Source of the DNA: Planosporangium spinosum
Lineage (GTDB): Bacteria > Actinomycetota > Actinomycetes > Mycobacteriales > Micromonosporaceae
Assembly (NCBI RefSeq): GCF_049999945.1
Contig: NZ_JBLYUB010000012.1
Coordinates: 62,001-126,000 of the forward strand
Direction of reading: 5' to 3'
Length of the DNA: 64,000 bases
Shown in pieces: positions 50,468 to 59,696 of the stretch. The position numbers and the translations under genes were made by a program. Every line of letters begins with the position of its first letter. Positions within the stretch are counted from its first letter, which is position 1. The notes below the pieces were generated by a model that worked only from the letters and a program-made list of their open reading frames with translations, made no database searches and was not told where the DNA came from.

Positions 50468-52018
50468 ATGGACGTGCCGGAGGAACTGCGTGCCCGGCGC
50501 CTCTTCGGCGGGGCGACGATGGCACCGGGCGACCTCGCCGCGAGCCCCTACCGCGTCGACCGCGACCGCATCGTCAGCTCGCCGTACTTCGCGCGGCTCG
50601 GCGGCGTGACCCAGGTGATCAGCCCGGGCGGCTCGGGCCTGCTGGTACACAACCGGCTCACGCACAGCCTCAAGGTCGCCCAGGTGGCCCGGGCCATCGC
50701 CGAACGGCTGACCGCCGATCCCCGGTACCGGGACCTGATGAACAAGCTGGGCGGTTGCGACCCGGACGTGGTCGAGGCGGCCGCGCTCGCCCACGACCTG
50801 GGCCACCCGCCGTTCGGCCACCTCGGCGAGCGGGTCCTCGACACGCTCGCCCGGCAACGGTTCGCTCTCCCCGACGGTTTCGAGGGCAATGCCCAGTCGT
50901 ACCGGCTCGTCACCAGCACCGTGATCCGCGGCGAGACGATCGGGCTGGACCTGACCGCCGCCGTCCGGGCGGCGATGCTCAAGTACCCGTGGACCCGCCA
51001 CACGTACCCGCGGCCGCACGTACGGCACCTCGACCCGCCGCCCCGGGGCGCGGGCGCACCGCCCGAGGACCCGACCCGGGGCTCGGTCAAGTTCGGGGCG
51101 TATGTGACGGAGCTGGTCGACCTGCGGCAGGCGCGTGAGCCGTTCGCCGGCCGGCTGGCCGACTGGCAGCAGACCGTCGAGGCGTCGGTGATGGACACCG
51201 CCGACGACATCGCGTACGCCATCCACGACGTCGAGGACTTCCACCGGGTCGGCGTGCTCCAGCAGGGCTCGGTGGCGACCGAGCTGATGGCCTGGCAGCG
51301 CGACGCGGCGCGGCTGCGGACGATCGACGCCGAGACCCTCGCCGCGACCGCCCGCCGGCCCGGGCGCTCGGTCGAGCAGCTCCGTCGTGACCTTCGCCGC
51401 AAGGACGACTGGATCTCGGACGACGACGCGTTCGCCGCGGCGGTCGAGCACGTCCGGCAGGAGCTGGTCGACGGGCTGCTCGCGGCGCCGTTCGACGGGT
51501 CGGTCGAGGCCGAGCAGAGCGTGGCGCGCTTCTCGGCACGGTGGACCCGCCGACTCATCGACGCGATCGAGGTGCGGCCCGATCCCCCGGTACGGTCCGG
51601 GCATGTCCTGCTCACCCAGGCGCAGTGGCACGAGGTGCAGGTCCTCAAGTTCGTCCATCACCGGTTCGTCCTGGCCCGGCCGGACCTCGCGCTGCACCAG
51701 CGCGGCGAGGCCCGACTGATCGGCACCCTGGTGGAGGCGCTGTACGACTGGCTGGTCGACCCGGACGAGACCGCCCGGCTGCCGCGCCGGATCCACGACC
51801 TGGTCGAGCTCGCGCAGGCGGAGTTGGCCGCCCTGGTCGACGACCCGGCCGCACTCGGCCTGATCGCCGCGCCCAGGCGGGCCGAGCTGGCCGCGATGGC
51901 GCGCGGCCGGGCGATCATCGACTTCGTCGCCTCGCTGACCGACAGCCAGGCGGTGGCGCTGCTCGACGCGTTGTCCGGGCGGTCGCGCCAGCTCTGGACG
52001 GACTCGTTCGTCCTATGA
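50468..52018 (+). CDS. dGTPase-like HD-domain protein
   Basis: 516 residues of the deoxyguanosinetriphosphate triphosphohydrolase family, which splits dNTPs to nucleoside plus triphosphate. HNRLTHSLKVAQV supplies His66, and ALAHDLGHPPFGHLGE gives the HD pair His109-Asp110. The distal Asp is in MDTADDIAYAIHDVEDF. The length agrees with actinobacterial members. It could limit dNTP pools or act in phage defence like other dNTPases; the sequence gives no further hint. Convergent with the MFS gene. Confidence 0.9.
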   Translation: MDVPEELRARRLFGGATMAPGDLAASPYRVDRDRIVSSPYFARLGGVTQVISPGGSGLLVHNRLTHSLKVAQVARAIAERLTADPRYRDLMNKLGGCDPDVVEAAALAHDLGHPPFGHLGERVLDTLARQRFALPDGFEGNAQSYRLVTSTVIRGETIGLDLTAAVRAAMLKYPWTRHTYPRPHVRHLDPPPRGAGAPPEDPTRGSVKFGAYVTELVDLRQAREPFAGRLADWQQTVEASVMDTADDIAYAIHDVEDFHRVGVLQQGSVATELMAWQRDAARLRTIDAETLAATARRPGRSVEQLRRDLRRKDDWISDDDAFAAAVEHVRQELVDGLLAAPFDGSVEAEQSVARFSARWTRRLIDAIEVRPDPPVRSGHVLLTQAQWHEVQVLKFVHHRFVLARPDLALHQRGEARLIGTLVEALYDWLVDPDETARLPRRIHDLVELAQAELAALVDDPAALGLIAAPRRAELAAMARGRAIIDFVASLTDSQAVALLDALSGRSRQLWTDSFVL

Positions 52019-52077
52019 CCGGCCGATGTCCGGGCGACGGACGCGACCGTGCTGCCCCGGTAGGCGCTCTGCGGAAA

Positions 52078-53724
52078 TCAGCGCTCCGGCTCGGACGCCG
52101 ACCGCGAGTGCTCCGGTCCGACGGAAGCGCGCGAGGCCGGTCCGGCGGACGCCGGTGCACCCGCCCCGGCTCGGGCCGGCCTCGCCAGGTCGACGCTGGA
52201 GCGCAGGACGATGCGGGGCAGCGCCACGGCGGCGAGGAGACTGACGACCGCGACGGTACCGGAGATGAGGAAGACGTCGGCGGTGGCGTCGCCGTAGGCG
52301 GCGCGGACGATGTCCGCGATCGGCTTGGGCATGGCGTGCAGATCCAGGGTGTTGGTCCTGGCCCCGGCCTCCGGGGGGATGCGGATGCCGGCGGTGGCCA
52401 TCCGCTGCGGGATGTCGGTGGCGACCCGGTCGGCCAGCACCGCGCCGAGCACCGACACGCCGATGGTGCCGCCCAGCGACCGGAAGAACGTGATCGTGCC
52501 GCTGGCCGCGCCGAGGTCGCGCAGGGCGACGGTGTTCTGCACGGCCAGGACCAGGTTCTGCATGGTCATGCCGACGCCGATGCCGACCAGCGCCATGGCC
52601 GCGCCGACGTAGACCAGCTTGGTGGCGTGGTCGATCCGGGACAGCGCGGCGAAGCCACCGACCAGGAAGATCGTGCCGGCGACGAGGTACGGCTTGATCC
52701 GGCCGGTCCTGGTGATCAGCAGGCCGGTGACCGTGGACGAGACCAGCGTGCCGGCCATCATCGGGATCGTGAGCAGGCCGGCCTTGGTCGGGCTGTAGCC
52801 GCGGCCGATCTGGAAGTACTGGCCGAGGAAGACCGCACCGCCGAACATGGCCATGCCGACCGCGACGCTGGCCAGGATCGCCAGGGCCGGGGTGCGCTGC
52901 ACCACGATGCGCAGCGGCACGATCGGCTCGGCCACCTTCGCCTCCACGATCACCGCGAGGGCCAGCAGGACCACGCCGCCGCCGACCATCGCCGCGGTCT
53001 GCCAGGACAGCCAGGCGAAGTGGTGGTGCACGAAGGTGACCCAGATCAGCAGCACGCTCACGCCGGCGGCGATCAGCGTGGCGCCGAGGTAGTCAATCTG
53101 CGCGCCGTCCCGGCGCACGGTGGGCAGGTGCAGGGTCTTTCGCAGCACGAAGAACGCGATCACCGCGAACGGCACGCCCACGTAGAAGCACCACCGCCAG
53201 CCCAGCCACGGCGTGTCGACGATGACGCCGCCCAGCAGCGGACCGCCCACGGTGGCCACGGCCATGACCGCGCCGAGGTAGCCGTTGTAGCGGCCGCGCT
53301 GCCGGGGCGGGATCATCGCTGCCATCACGACCTGGACCAGCGCCTGCAGGCCGCCGATGCCCATGCCGTGGAACGCACGGGCGGCGATGAGCTGCCCTGC
53401 GTTCTGGGCGAGCCCGCAGCTCACCGAACTCAGCACGTAGCCGACGATGGCCACCTGGATCAGCGTCTTCTTGCTGAACAGGTCGGCCAGCTTGCCCCAG
53501 ATCGGGGTCGCGGCCGTCGACGTGAGCAGGGCCGCGGTCACCACCCAGGTGTACTGGGTCTGGGTGCCGCCCAGCACGCCGATGATCTGGGGCAGGGCGG
53601 TGGCCATCACCGTGACACTGATCATCGCGACGAACAGCACCAGCAGCAGGCCGCTGAGCGCCTCCATGATCTCGCGGTGACTCATCGGTCCGGTGTCGGA
53701 TGGTGCGGTGGTCGCTGCGCTCAC
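52078..53724 (-). CDS. MFS drug exporter, DHA2 family
   Basis: 548 residues with 14 predicted helices. Helix 1 VLFVAMISVTVMATALPQI, motif A in loop 2-3 (WGKLADLFSKKTL) and motif C in helix 5 (LGAVMAVATVGGPLLGGVIVD) are characteristic of proton-driven DHA2 multidrug exporters. GTG 53722-53724 follows GGAGG. The last 35 residues are Ala/Pro/Ser-rich. No adjacent TetR-type regulator, which is unusual for such pumps. Substrate unknown. Confidence 0.92.
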   Translation of the reverse strand: MSAATTAPSDTGPMSHREIMEALSGLLLVLFVAMISVTVMATALPQIIGVLGGTQTQYTWVVTAALLTSTAATPIWGKLADLFSKKTLIQVAIVGYVLSSVSCGLAQNAGQLIAARAFHGMGIGGLQALVQVVMAAMIPPRQRGRYNGYLGAVMAVATVGGPLLGGVIVDTPWLGWRWCFYVGVPFAVIAFFVLRKTLHLPTVRRDGAQIDYLGATLIAAGVSVLLIWVTFVHHHFAWLSWQTAAMVGGGVVLLALAVIVEAKVAEPIVPLRIVVQRTPALAILASVAVGMAMFGGAVFLGQYFQIGRGYSPTKAGLLTIPMMAGTLVSSTVTGLLITRTGRIKPYLVAGTIFLVGGFAALSRIDHATKLVYVGAAMALVGIGVGMTMQNLVLAVQNTVALRDLGAASGTITFFRSLGGTIGVSVLGAVLADRVATDIPQRMATAGIRIPPEAGARTNTLDLHAMPKPIADIVRAAYGDATADVFLISGTVAVVSLLAAVALPRIVLRSSVDLARPARAGAGAPASAGPASRASVGPEHSRSASEPER

Positions 53725-53772
53725 CACGCTGCCTCCAAGGTGGACATGCCGGGTACGGGCGAATCGGACATG

Positions 53773-53862
53773 CCGGCGACCGTCGCGCGGTCCGGCACGC
53801 GTCAGGAACATGGCGCACCGGCGACCGTCACACGGCCCGGCACGCGTGCGGACCATGGCACG
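53773..53862. repeat. 45-bp imperfect tandem duplication
   Basis: Two 45-base copies start with CCGGCGACCGTC at 53773 and 53818, and share CCGGCACGCGT. They lie in the spacer between the MFS gene and the first propeller gene; no coding role is evident. Confidence 0.65.
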
Positions 53863-54017
53863 CCGCACGGCGCGGCGGACGGTCGCCTGATCGACCGGCG
53901 CGACGGTCCTCGGCGCGGCTGCGGCACGGGGCGGCGCGGCCCACCCCGCCCCCGGTTGCGATCACTCAAATCGGGTGTTGAAGTACGAGAGTCCTATAAG
54001 GGCAGAAAGGAGGATAC

Positions 54018-55118
54018 ATGGCGCTATTCAAGTATCGATGCGCTTCACCGCAATGCGATCAGCCGGCAGTACACCAACGGAAGCTGCGGAGCCGGTGGAC
54101 GAGGGGCGCGGCGCTCGTGGCCGCATCGATGGGCCTCACGGTGCTGACCGGCGCGGCCGTGCCGGCCCAAGCCAGTGCTGACCTATTCTCCAGGGAGGTC
54201 GCCTACGTCGCCAACGGAGACTCCGGCACCGTGTCAGTGATCGGGACCCGCACCAACGAGATCATCGAGAACATTCCGGTCGGCAAGGGCCCGTTCCGCA
54301 TGGCGCTCACCCCGAACCACGCCCGCATGTACATCACCGACCAGTACGTCACCGATCGAGCCGTCGACCCGGGGAACGTGTCGGTACTCGACACCGCCAC
54401 GAACAAGATCATCAAGACCATCCCGGTCAGCGGAAAGCCGCAGGGCGTAGCGATCAGCCCGGACGGCACCCGCGCCTACGTCGCCACCTTCAACGACAAC
54501 AAGGTGTCGGTGATCGACACCCGCACCAACACCGTCACCACCACCATCCCGGTCGGCAACCACCCGGTCGAGGTGATGATCACTCCGGACGGTTCCCGCG
54601 TCTACACCACCAACCTCTTCGGCAACTCCGTGTCGGTCATCAACACCCGCACCAACGCGGTCGACACCGTCGCCGTCGGCAGAATGCCGGTCGGCCTGGC
54701 GGTGACGCGGCGCGGCGACCATGCCTACGTCACCAGCCTGCTCGACAACAAGGTCTCGGTGATCGACACCACCACCAACACCGTCGTCGCCGCCATCCCC
54801 ACCGGCACCAAGCCGGTCGGCGTGACGATCTCCCCGCGCGGTGACCGTGCCTACGTCACCAACGTCCTCGACGACACCGTTTCCGTGATCGACACCCGTA
54901 CCAACACCGCCACCGGGATCACCATCCCCGTCTCCGACAGCCCGGTCAACGTGGCATTCGCCCGCGGCGGTGCCCGCGCCTTCGTCACCAGCTGGTACAG
55001 CGACACCCAGAACAACGGCACCGTGGCAGTGATCGACACCCGTACCAACAAGGTCATGAAGACGATTCCCCTCGGCGTCCGTCCCGAAGGTGTCGTCATC
55101 TTCAACCGTCCGCGGTGA
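54018..55118 (+). CDS. Secreted YVTN-type seven-repeat beta-propeller
   Basis: 366 residues. A long basic N terminus (KYRCASPQCDQPAVHQRK) precedes a hydrophobic run (GAALVAASMGLTVLTGAAV) and AQASA cleavage-like site, so it is exported. The mature protein is seven repeats of about 42 residues with the pattern YVTN..D..VSVIDTRTN and IPVG..P..V.ISPDGTRA, forming a seven-bladed propeller of the YncE/YVTN group. Ribosome site AAAGGAGG is excellent. Such proteins bind partners or form surface layers; no catalytic residues are evident. A paralogue follows. Confidence 0.9.
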   Translation: MALFKYRCASPQCDQPAVHQRKLRSRWTRGAALVAASMGLTVLTGAAVPAQASADLFSREVAYVANGDSGTVSVIGTRTNEIIENIPVGKGPFRMALTPNHARMYITDQYVTDRAVDPGNVSVLDTATNKIIKTIPVSGKPQGVAISPDGTRAYVATFNDNKVSVIDTRTNTVTTTIPVGNHPVEVMITPDGSRVYTTNLFGNSVSVINTRTNAVDTVAVGRMPVGLAVTRRGDHAYVTSLLDNKVSVIDTTTNTVVAAIPTGTKPVGVTISPRGDRAYVTNVLDDTVSVIDTRTNTATGITIPVSDSPVNVAFARGGARAFVTSWYSDTQNNGTVAVIDTRTNKVMKTIPLGVRPEGVVIFNRPR

Positions 55119-55443
55119 CCGTCCACGATCATCGGCAGCGGGCAGCGGCACGCGGCAGGAGGCCGCTCACCGTCACGTAGCAGCGCCGGCCTGACGTCAC
55201 GTCCGTGACCCGTTCGACTGGACGCGCCTACCGCCAGGAGTGGCTCGTCGGGGTCCGCATCGGGTCACCGCGTACCGGGGTCCCCGACGAGGCCGGTCGG
55301 CCATGGGCTGGCACGGCACCCGGACCCGCCCGCCGCCCACGCTCGGGTGATCCACGACCGTGCCGGGCGGCGTAGCGCCGGCCGCGTTCGATCAACCGCG
55401 GGTGGAATTCCGGAGGTTTTCGAGAGGAGAGGACTACGCCGTC
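55119..55443 (+). other. Spacer between the two propeller genes
   Basis: 325 bases with no gene I can support. GC-rich, with no clear terminator or promoter; a GAGAGGAGAGG ribosome-site-like stretch ends it. Confidence 0.4.
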
Positions 55444-56520
55444 ATGCCTGGGTATTTCCCGAGGAAGAAACGCACGAGAACGGGACCATCCGTCACATCG
55501 CGGCGGTCGCGCCGGACCGGGCGGTCCGGCGCGGGCGCCGTCGTCGCCGTGTCGGCGGCGCTCGCGGCGCTGGCGGGTGTGGCCACGGCGTCCCCGGCCA
55601 CCGCCGCCACGCGCAGAGAGGTCGCCTATGTGGCCAACCTGCGCAGCGGCACCGTTTCGGTGGTCGACACCCACACCGGCGCCGCCGACACGATCAACGG
55701 CTTCAACTACCCGGTCAGCGTCGCGGTCACTCCCGACGGCCGCCGTGCCTACGTCACCAACCGCGGCGACAACACCGTGAAGGTCATCAACACCCGTACC
55801 AACGCCGTCACCACGATCACCGGCTTCCACGACCCCTGGGCCGCGGCGGTCACCCCTGACGGCCGACGCGTCTACGTCACCAACCGTGCGGACAGCACTG
55901 TGTCGACGATCGACACCCGCACCGACGCCGTCACCACGATCACCGGTTTCCAGGACCCGTACAGTGTGGCGCTCAGCCCGCGCGGCACCCGCGCCTACGT
56001 CGCCAACCGCCTCGGCGACACGGTGTCGGTCATCGACACCCGCACCGACGCCGTCACCACGATCACCGGCTTCCACGAACCGTACAGCGTCGCGGTCACC
56101 CCGGACGGCCGCCGCGCCTACGTCACCAACCGCGGTGACAACACCGTGTCGGTCATCGACACCCGCACCGACACCGCCACCGCCCTCACCGGCTTCCACG
56201 ACCCGTACAACGTGGCGCTCAACCCGCGCGGTACCCGCGCCTACGTCACCAACCGCGACGGCGGCACCGTGTCGGTCATCGACACCCGCACCAACGCCGT
56301 CACCACGGCCGACGGTTTCCACGACCCGGTCGGGGTGACGGTCGCACCGGACGGCGCCCGCGCCTACGTCACCAACCCCGACAGCGGCGCCCTGTCCGTG
56401 GTCGACGCCCGTACCCACGCCGTCACCACCATCAACGGCTTCAGCCATCCGCTCGGTGTCGCCGTTGCCAGGATCGCCGGACAGTCCGGCCCCACCCCCA
56501 CCACCAGCCCCGCCGGATAG
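55444..56520 (+). CDS. Second secreted YVTN-type seven-repeat beta-propeller
   Basis: 358 residues from ATG 55444. A basic N terminus (FPRKKRTRTGPSVTSRRSRR) leads into AVVAVSAALAALAGVATA and ATAA, a signal peptide. Seven repeats of exactly 41 residues follow (YVTNRGDNTVSVIDTRTD then ITGFHDPYSVAVTPDGRRA), so alike that the DNA shows a 123-bp tandem repetition. Each blade has GFHDP where the neighbour has IPVG.P. The tail is Pro/Thr-rich. Likely a duplicate of the neighbour that later homogenised its blades. Confidence 0.88.
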   Translation: MPGYFPRKKRTRTGPSVTSRRSRRTGRSGAGAVVAVSAALAALAGVATASPATAATRREVAYVANLRSGTVSVVDTHTGAADTINGFNYPVSVAVTPDGRRAYVTNRGDNTVKVINTRTNAVTTITGFHDPWAAAVTPDGRRVYVTNRADSTVSTIDTRTDAVTTITGFQDPYSVALSPRGTRAYVANRLGDTVSVIDTRTDAVTTITGFHEPYSVAVTPDGRRAYVTNRGDNTVSVIDTRTDTATALTGFHDPYNVALNPRGTRAYVTNRDGGTVSVIDTRTNAVTTADGFHDPVGVTVAPDGARAYVTNPDSGALSVVDARTHAVTTINGFSHPLGVAVARIAGQSGPTPTTSPAG

Positions 56521-56583
56521 CGCGGGCCGACACGCGGCGGCGCCGGGCCACACCGGGTGGCCCGGCGCCGCCGGTCGCGTCGC

Positions 56584-56901
56584 CTACGACGTACCCGCCG
56601 TCACCGGGGGTTGCTCGTCCACCAGGGTCAGCAGCGTCATCCCGCCGCCGGCCCGGAGCGGCCGTAGTCTCCTCAGGTACTCCTGCTGCGCCTCACTGCG
56701 CTCGAACGCGCGGAAGCTCTCCTCGTCGGTCCAGTCGGTGAGGACCACGTACCGCGACGGATCGTCGGTACGCCGCAGCAGCCACTGGCCGTGGTTGTCC
56801 GGCAGCTCCCGGATCCGGCTCGAATGCTCGCGCCACAACCGCTCGAACTCCCGTTCCCGGCCCGGCTGCACGTCGATCTGGAGCAGCACCCGCAGCGCCA
56901 T
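56584..56901 (-). CDS. Antibiotic biosynthesis monooxygenase (ABM) domain protein
   Basis: 105 residues, dimeric ferredoxin-like ABM fold. VLLQIDVQPGREREFERLWREH and YVVLTDWTDEESFRAFERSE are typical; LRAGGGMTLL closes the domain. Small cofactor-free oxygenases of this type occur in aromatic polyketide pathways, where they oxidise anthrone-like intermediates. The ATG overlaps the multicopper oxidase stop (TGATG), so the two are translated together; a GGGAGGGAGGG tract serves as its ribosome site. A spore-pigment role is inferred from the ketosynthase seven kilobases away. Confidence 0.82.
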   Translation of the reverse strand: MALRVLLQIDVQPGREREFERLWREHSSRIRELPDNHGQWLLRRTDDPSRYVVLTDWTDEESFRAFERSEAQQEYLRRLRPLRAGGGMTLLTLVDEQPPVTAGTS

Positions 56902-59054
56902 CACGCCCTCCCTCCCTCGCTGACGGTGGCCGGGTCGCTCCCGGTCCACCCCGCCGACCGCGGCCCGCCAGCCGCACGGCGTCTGGCCAGGACGGCGCCG
57001 CCCACGGCGGCCGCCGCCAGTGCGCCCGCTCCGGCCACGGCGGGCGTCGGCCCCGTACCGGCGGTCCCCCCGTCCCCGGTCCGGGTCACCCCCTGACCGG
57101 CGGGGGTCACGCCGTGGCCGCCGTGGTCCCCGCCGTCGGGGCCGACCTGGTACGGCCGCATCATGTCGTTGTCCTCGTGCGACGCCATGTGGCAGTGCCA
57201 CACGTACCGGCCGGGCAGCTCGAAGCGCCCCTTCACCCGGGTCAGCTCGTTCGGGTAGGCGATGACCGTGTCCTTGAAGCCCTCCTCGCCCGGGTCCGGT
57301 GGCCGGGTGCCGTCGGGCCCGCGGCCGACCACCTGGAACTGGACGGCGTGGATGTGGATGGGGTGCGCGTCCCGGTTGCTGTTGTGGAACTCCCAGATCT
57401 CGGTCGCGCCCACCTCGGGCTTCTCGGTGACGGGGTCGTGCCAGCCCATCGGCACCGGGTTACCCGCCGCGTCCACCGTGCCGAGCTGGTGTTTGATCGG
57501 CCCCAGGCCGTCCTTCAGGAAGTCCTTCATCGCCAGCCGGCGGGTGACGGTCGCGGCGCCGAGCGGGGTGAACGCGGGCAGTTCGAGCCGGTCCGGCGGC
57601 ACACTGGTGTCGGCGCCCACCAGGGGGCGAACGACGAACTTCATCACCTGCCCGGTCGTGGCCGGGTCCGCCAACGGGGTCGGCTCGCCGCGCCGGCTCG
57701 GCCCGTCGGCGCCCTCGTTGATAAGGTACAGCGCGGTGCGCTCGGACAGCCCGGTGAAGTCCACGATGATGTCGGCCCGTTCCGCGGGGGCGAGCACCAA
57801 CCGCTCCAGGCGGACCGGCGCGGGCAGGAACCCGCCGTCACCACCGATCTGCCAGATCGGCAGGGCCGCCCTCGCCGGCCGCGTCTCGTCGGGGGTCGCG
57901 GCGATCTTCAGCAGCAGGAACCGGGAGTCGCACGCGTTGAGCAGGCGCAGCCGGTAGCGGCGCGGCTCGACCGCCAGTACCGGCCAGGTACGGCCGTTGA
58001 CCGTCATGGTCCTGCCGAAGAAGCCGGGATTCCACATGGGTGGTACGTCACTGTGCGGGATCACCGGCACCGGGGACCCGTTGGGGGCCACCCGGTTGTT
58101 GGGGTAGAACATCGAGCCGTCCGTATTGAACGAGCGGTCCTGGATCAGCAGCGGGATCTCGTGGTACCGCGTGCCCGGCGGGTCGCCCAGGGCCGGCGCG
58201 GGACCGGGCAGCACCCCGGGCGGCAGGTCCGACGAACCGCCGCGCAGCAGGTAGAACCCGGCCGGCCCGGCATAGATGTTGGCCCGGGTCATTCCCAACG
58301 TGTGGTCGTGGAACCACAGGGCCGTCGCCTGCTGGTGGTTGGGGTACTGGAAGGTCGCCGTGCCCGGCTCCCACTGTGCGCCGTGCCGCGCGGCGAACTG
58401 GTCGCGGAACCGTTCGTAGTACGAGCCGACGGTGGCGTAGCCGGCGGGTATGTTCGTCGCCTTCGGCAGGTACCACGCCTCGGGATAGCCGTCGCTGTCG
58501 TCGCTGGTGTGCGCGCCGTGCAGGTGGGTGACGAACGGTACCGGCCCGGTGTACGGGCCCGGGGTCTCGGTGAACGTGGGCATGGAGTCGCGCCCGGCCG
58601 TCCCGCCCGGTGGGTTCGCCCAGTGCAGCGTCGGGTCGACCGGCACCAGGTGCGGCAGGTACCTGCCGCGGGCGTCGACGAGGTCGTTGACCCAGGTGAC
58701 GCCCACTGGACGGTCGACTGTGGCCTCGATGGTGAACGACGGGTACCGGTACGTGTCGGGACGCCCGTGCACGCCGTACCCCCACACGGTCGTTGCCGGC
58801 AGGCGCGGAGGCAGAATCCGCTGCCGGAACTGCCGGACGCCGATGACGTACCGGTCCACGGGCCGGGTCGCGGAACCGTCGACCGGCGGCATGACCGCCG
58901 GGATCGCCAGGGCGGTGACGTATTTGGGGATTGTCGTGGGGTCGAGCGGGGTGCTTGCCGGTATGTCGGCCGAGGCTCGTCGGGTGTCGTGCGGGACCAG
59001 CAGGGCGGCGGCCCCGACGGTCCCGGCGATGAGAAGGTGCCTTCGTCTGAGCAT
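56901..59054 (-). CDS. Multicopper oxidase with C-terminal membrane anchor
   Basis: 717 residues, three cupredoxin domains. Copper motifs: HLHGAH, WFHDHTLG, HPIHIH and the type 1 site HCHMASHEDNDMM. A Tat-like signal (MLRRRHLLIAGTVGAAALL) and a C-terminal helix followed by RRR (AVAGAGALAAAAVGGAVLARRR) put it outside the membrane, anchored. It resembles CotA and phenoxazinone synthase type oxidases, which couple phenols oxidatively. Cotranslated with the ABM protein, so maturation of an aromatic product, perhaps spore pigment, is plausible. Confidence 0.92.
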   Translation of the reverse strand: MLRRRHLLIAGTVGAAALLVPHDTRRASADIPASTPLDPTTIPKYVTALAIPAVMPPVDGSATRPVDRYVIGVRQFRQRILPPRLPATTVWGYGVHGRPDTYRYPSFTIEATVDRPVGVTWVNDLVDARGRYLPHLVPVDPTLHWANPPGGTAGRDSMPTFTETPGPYTGPVPFVTHLHGAHTSDDSDGYPEAWYLPKATNIPAGYATVGSYYERFRDQFAARHGAQWEPGTATFQYPNHQQATALWFHDHTLGMTRANIYAGPAGFYLLRGGSSDLPPGVLPGPAPALGDPPGTRYHEIPLLIQDRSFNTDGSMFYPNNRVAPNGSPVPVIPHSDVPPMWNPGFFGRTMTVNGRTWPVLAVEPRRYRLRLLNACDSRFLLLKIAATPDETRPARAALPIWQIGGDGGFLPAPVRLERLVLAPAERADIIVDFTGLSERTALYLINEGADGPSRRGEPTPLADPATTGQVMKFVVRPLVGADTSVPPDRLELPAFTPLGAATVTRRLAMKDFLKDGLGPIKHQLGTVDAAGNPVPMGWHDPVTEKPEVGATEIWEFHNSNRDAHPIHIHAVQFQVVGRGPDGTRPPDPGEEGFKDTVIAYPNELTRVKGRFELPGRYVWHCHMASHEDNDMMRPYQVGPDGGDHGGHGVTPAGQGVTRTGDGGTAGTGPTPAVAGAGALAAAAVGGAVLARRRAAGGPRSAGWTGSDPATVSEGGRA

Positions 59055-59252
59055 GTTCGTCCGCCTTATGCCGCCGTGCGCGGCGTCGTCGACGTGCTGT
59101 AGGTCGGCCGATGGGTGCCCGGACCCGGACGAACAAAACAGTCAGCGACGTCATGGCCGTCCACCGTGGACATGAGGGTGGGCCGGCCGCGGTCGGGTCA
59201 CCGACCGCGCGCCCGCTCCCTCGGCGATCATGGCTGGGGATACGCTGCGGTA

Positions 59253-59696
59253 ATGGACCAGCGTGACGACGACCCGCGCCGACTGCGCCGCGAGGACTTC
59301 CCGGTCCTGCGCGACCAGCCCACCCGGTGGTCGGACGAGGACGTCTACGGCCACGTCAACAACGTGGTCCACTACCTGATGTTCGACACGGCGGTCAACG
59401 GCTGGCTGATCGAGGCCACCGGGACCGACATCCGCCGACTGCCGGCCATCGGCCTGGTGGTCGAGACCTCCTGCCGGTACTTCGCCGAGTTGCGCTTCCC
59501 CGACGTGGTGACCGCCGGTATCGGCCTGGAGCGGCTGGGCACCTCCAGCGTGGTCTACCGGCTGGCGCTGTTCGGGCCGGGCGCCGAGGAGCCGGCCGCC
59601 GTCGGGCGCTTCGTGCACGTGTACGTCGATGCGGCCACGCGCCGCCCGGTGCCGGTGCCCGACGAGATCCGCAAGGCTCTGGAGGACGTGGCATGA
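59253..59696 (+). CDS. Acyl-CoA thioesterase, 4HBT hotdog family
   Basis: 147 residues, single hotdog domain. RWSDEDVYGHVNNVVHYLMFDTAVNGW is the 4HBT signature with the catalytic Asp replaced in position by the D-x-Y-GHVNN form common in bacterial acyl-CoA thioesterases. It hydrolyses acyl-CoA thioesters in the cytoplasm. ATG 59253 has no good ribosome site and follows a TACGCT -10-like hexamer, so it may be nearly leaderless. ATGA overlap with the alcohol dehydrogenase gene. Confidence 0.88.
   Translation: MDQRDDDPRRLRREDFPVLRDQPTRWSDEDVYGHVNNVVHYLMFDTAVNGWLIEATGTDIRRLPAIGLVVETSCRYFAELRFPDVVTAGIGLERLGTSSVVYRLALFGPGAEEPAAVGRFVHVYVDAATRRPVPVPDEIRKALEDVA

Noticed and set aside
51541..54017. 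Very long plus-strand open frame of 800+ codons
   Set aside because: It runs antisense through the MFS exporter and out of frame in the dGTPase-like gene; composition is Arg/Gly/His shadow.
55444..56520. 123-bp tandem DNA repeats as a non-coding satellite
   Set aside because: The repeats are in frame and encode propeller blades.
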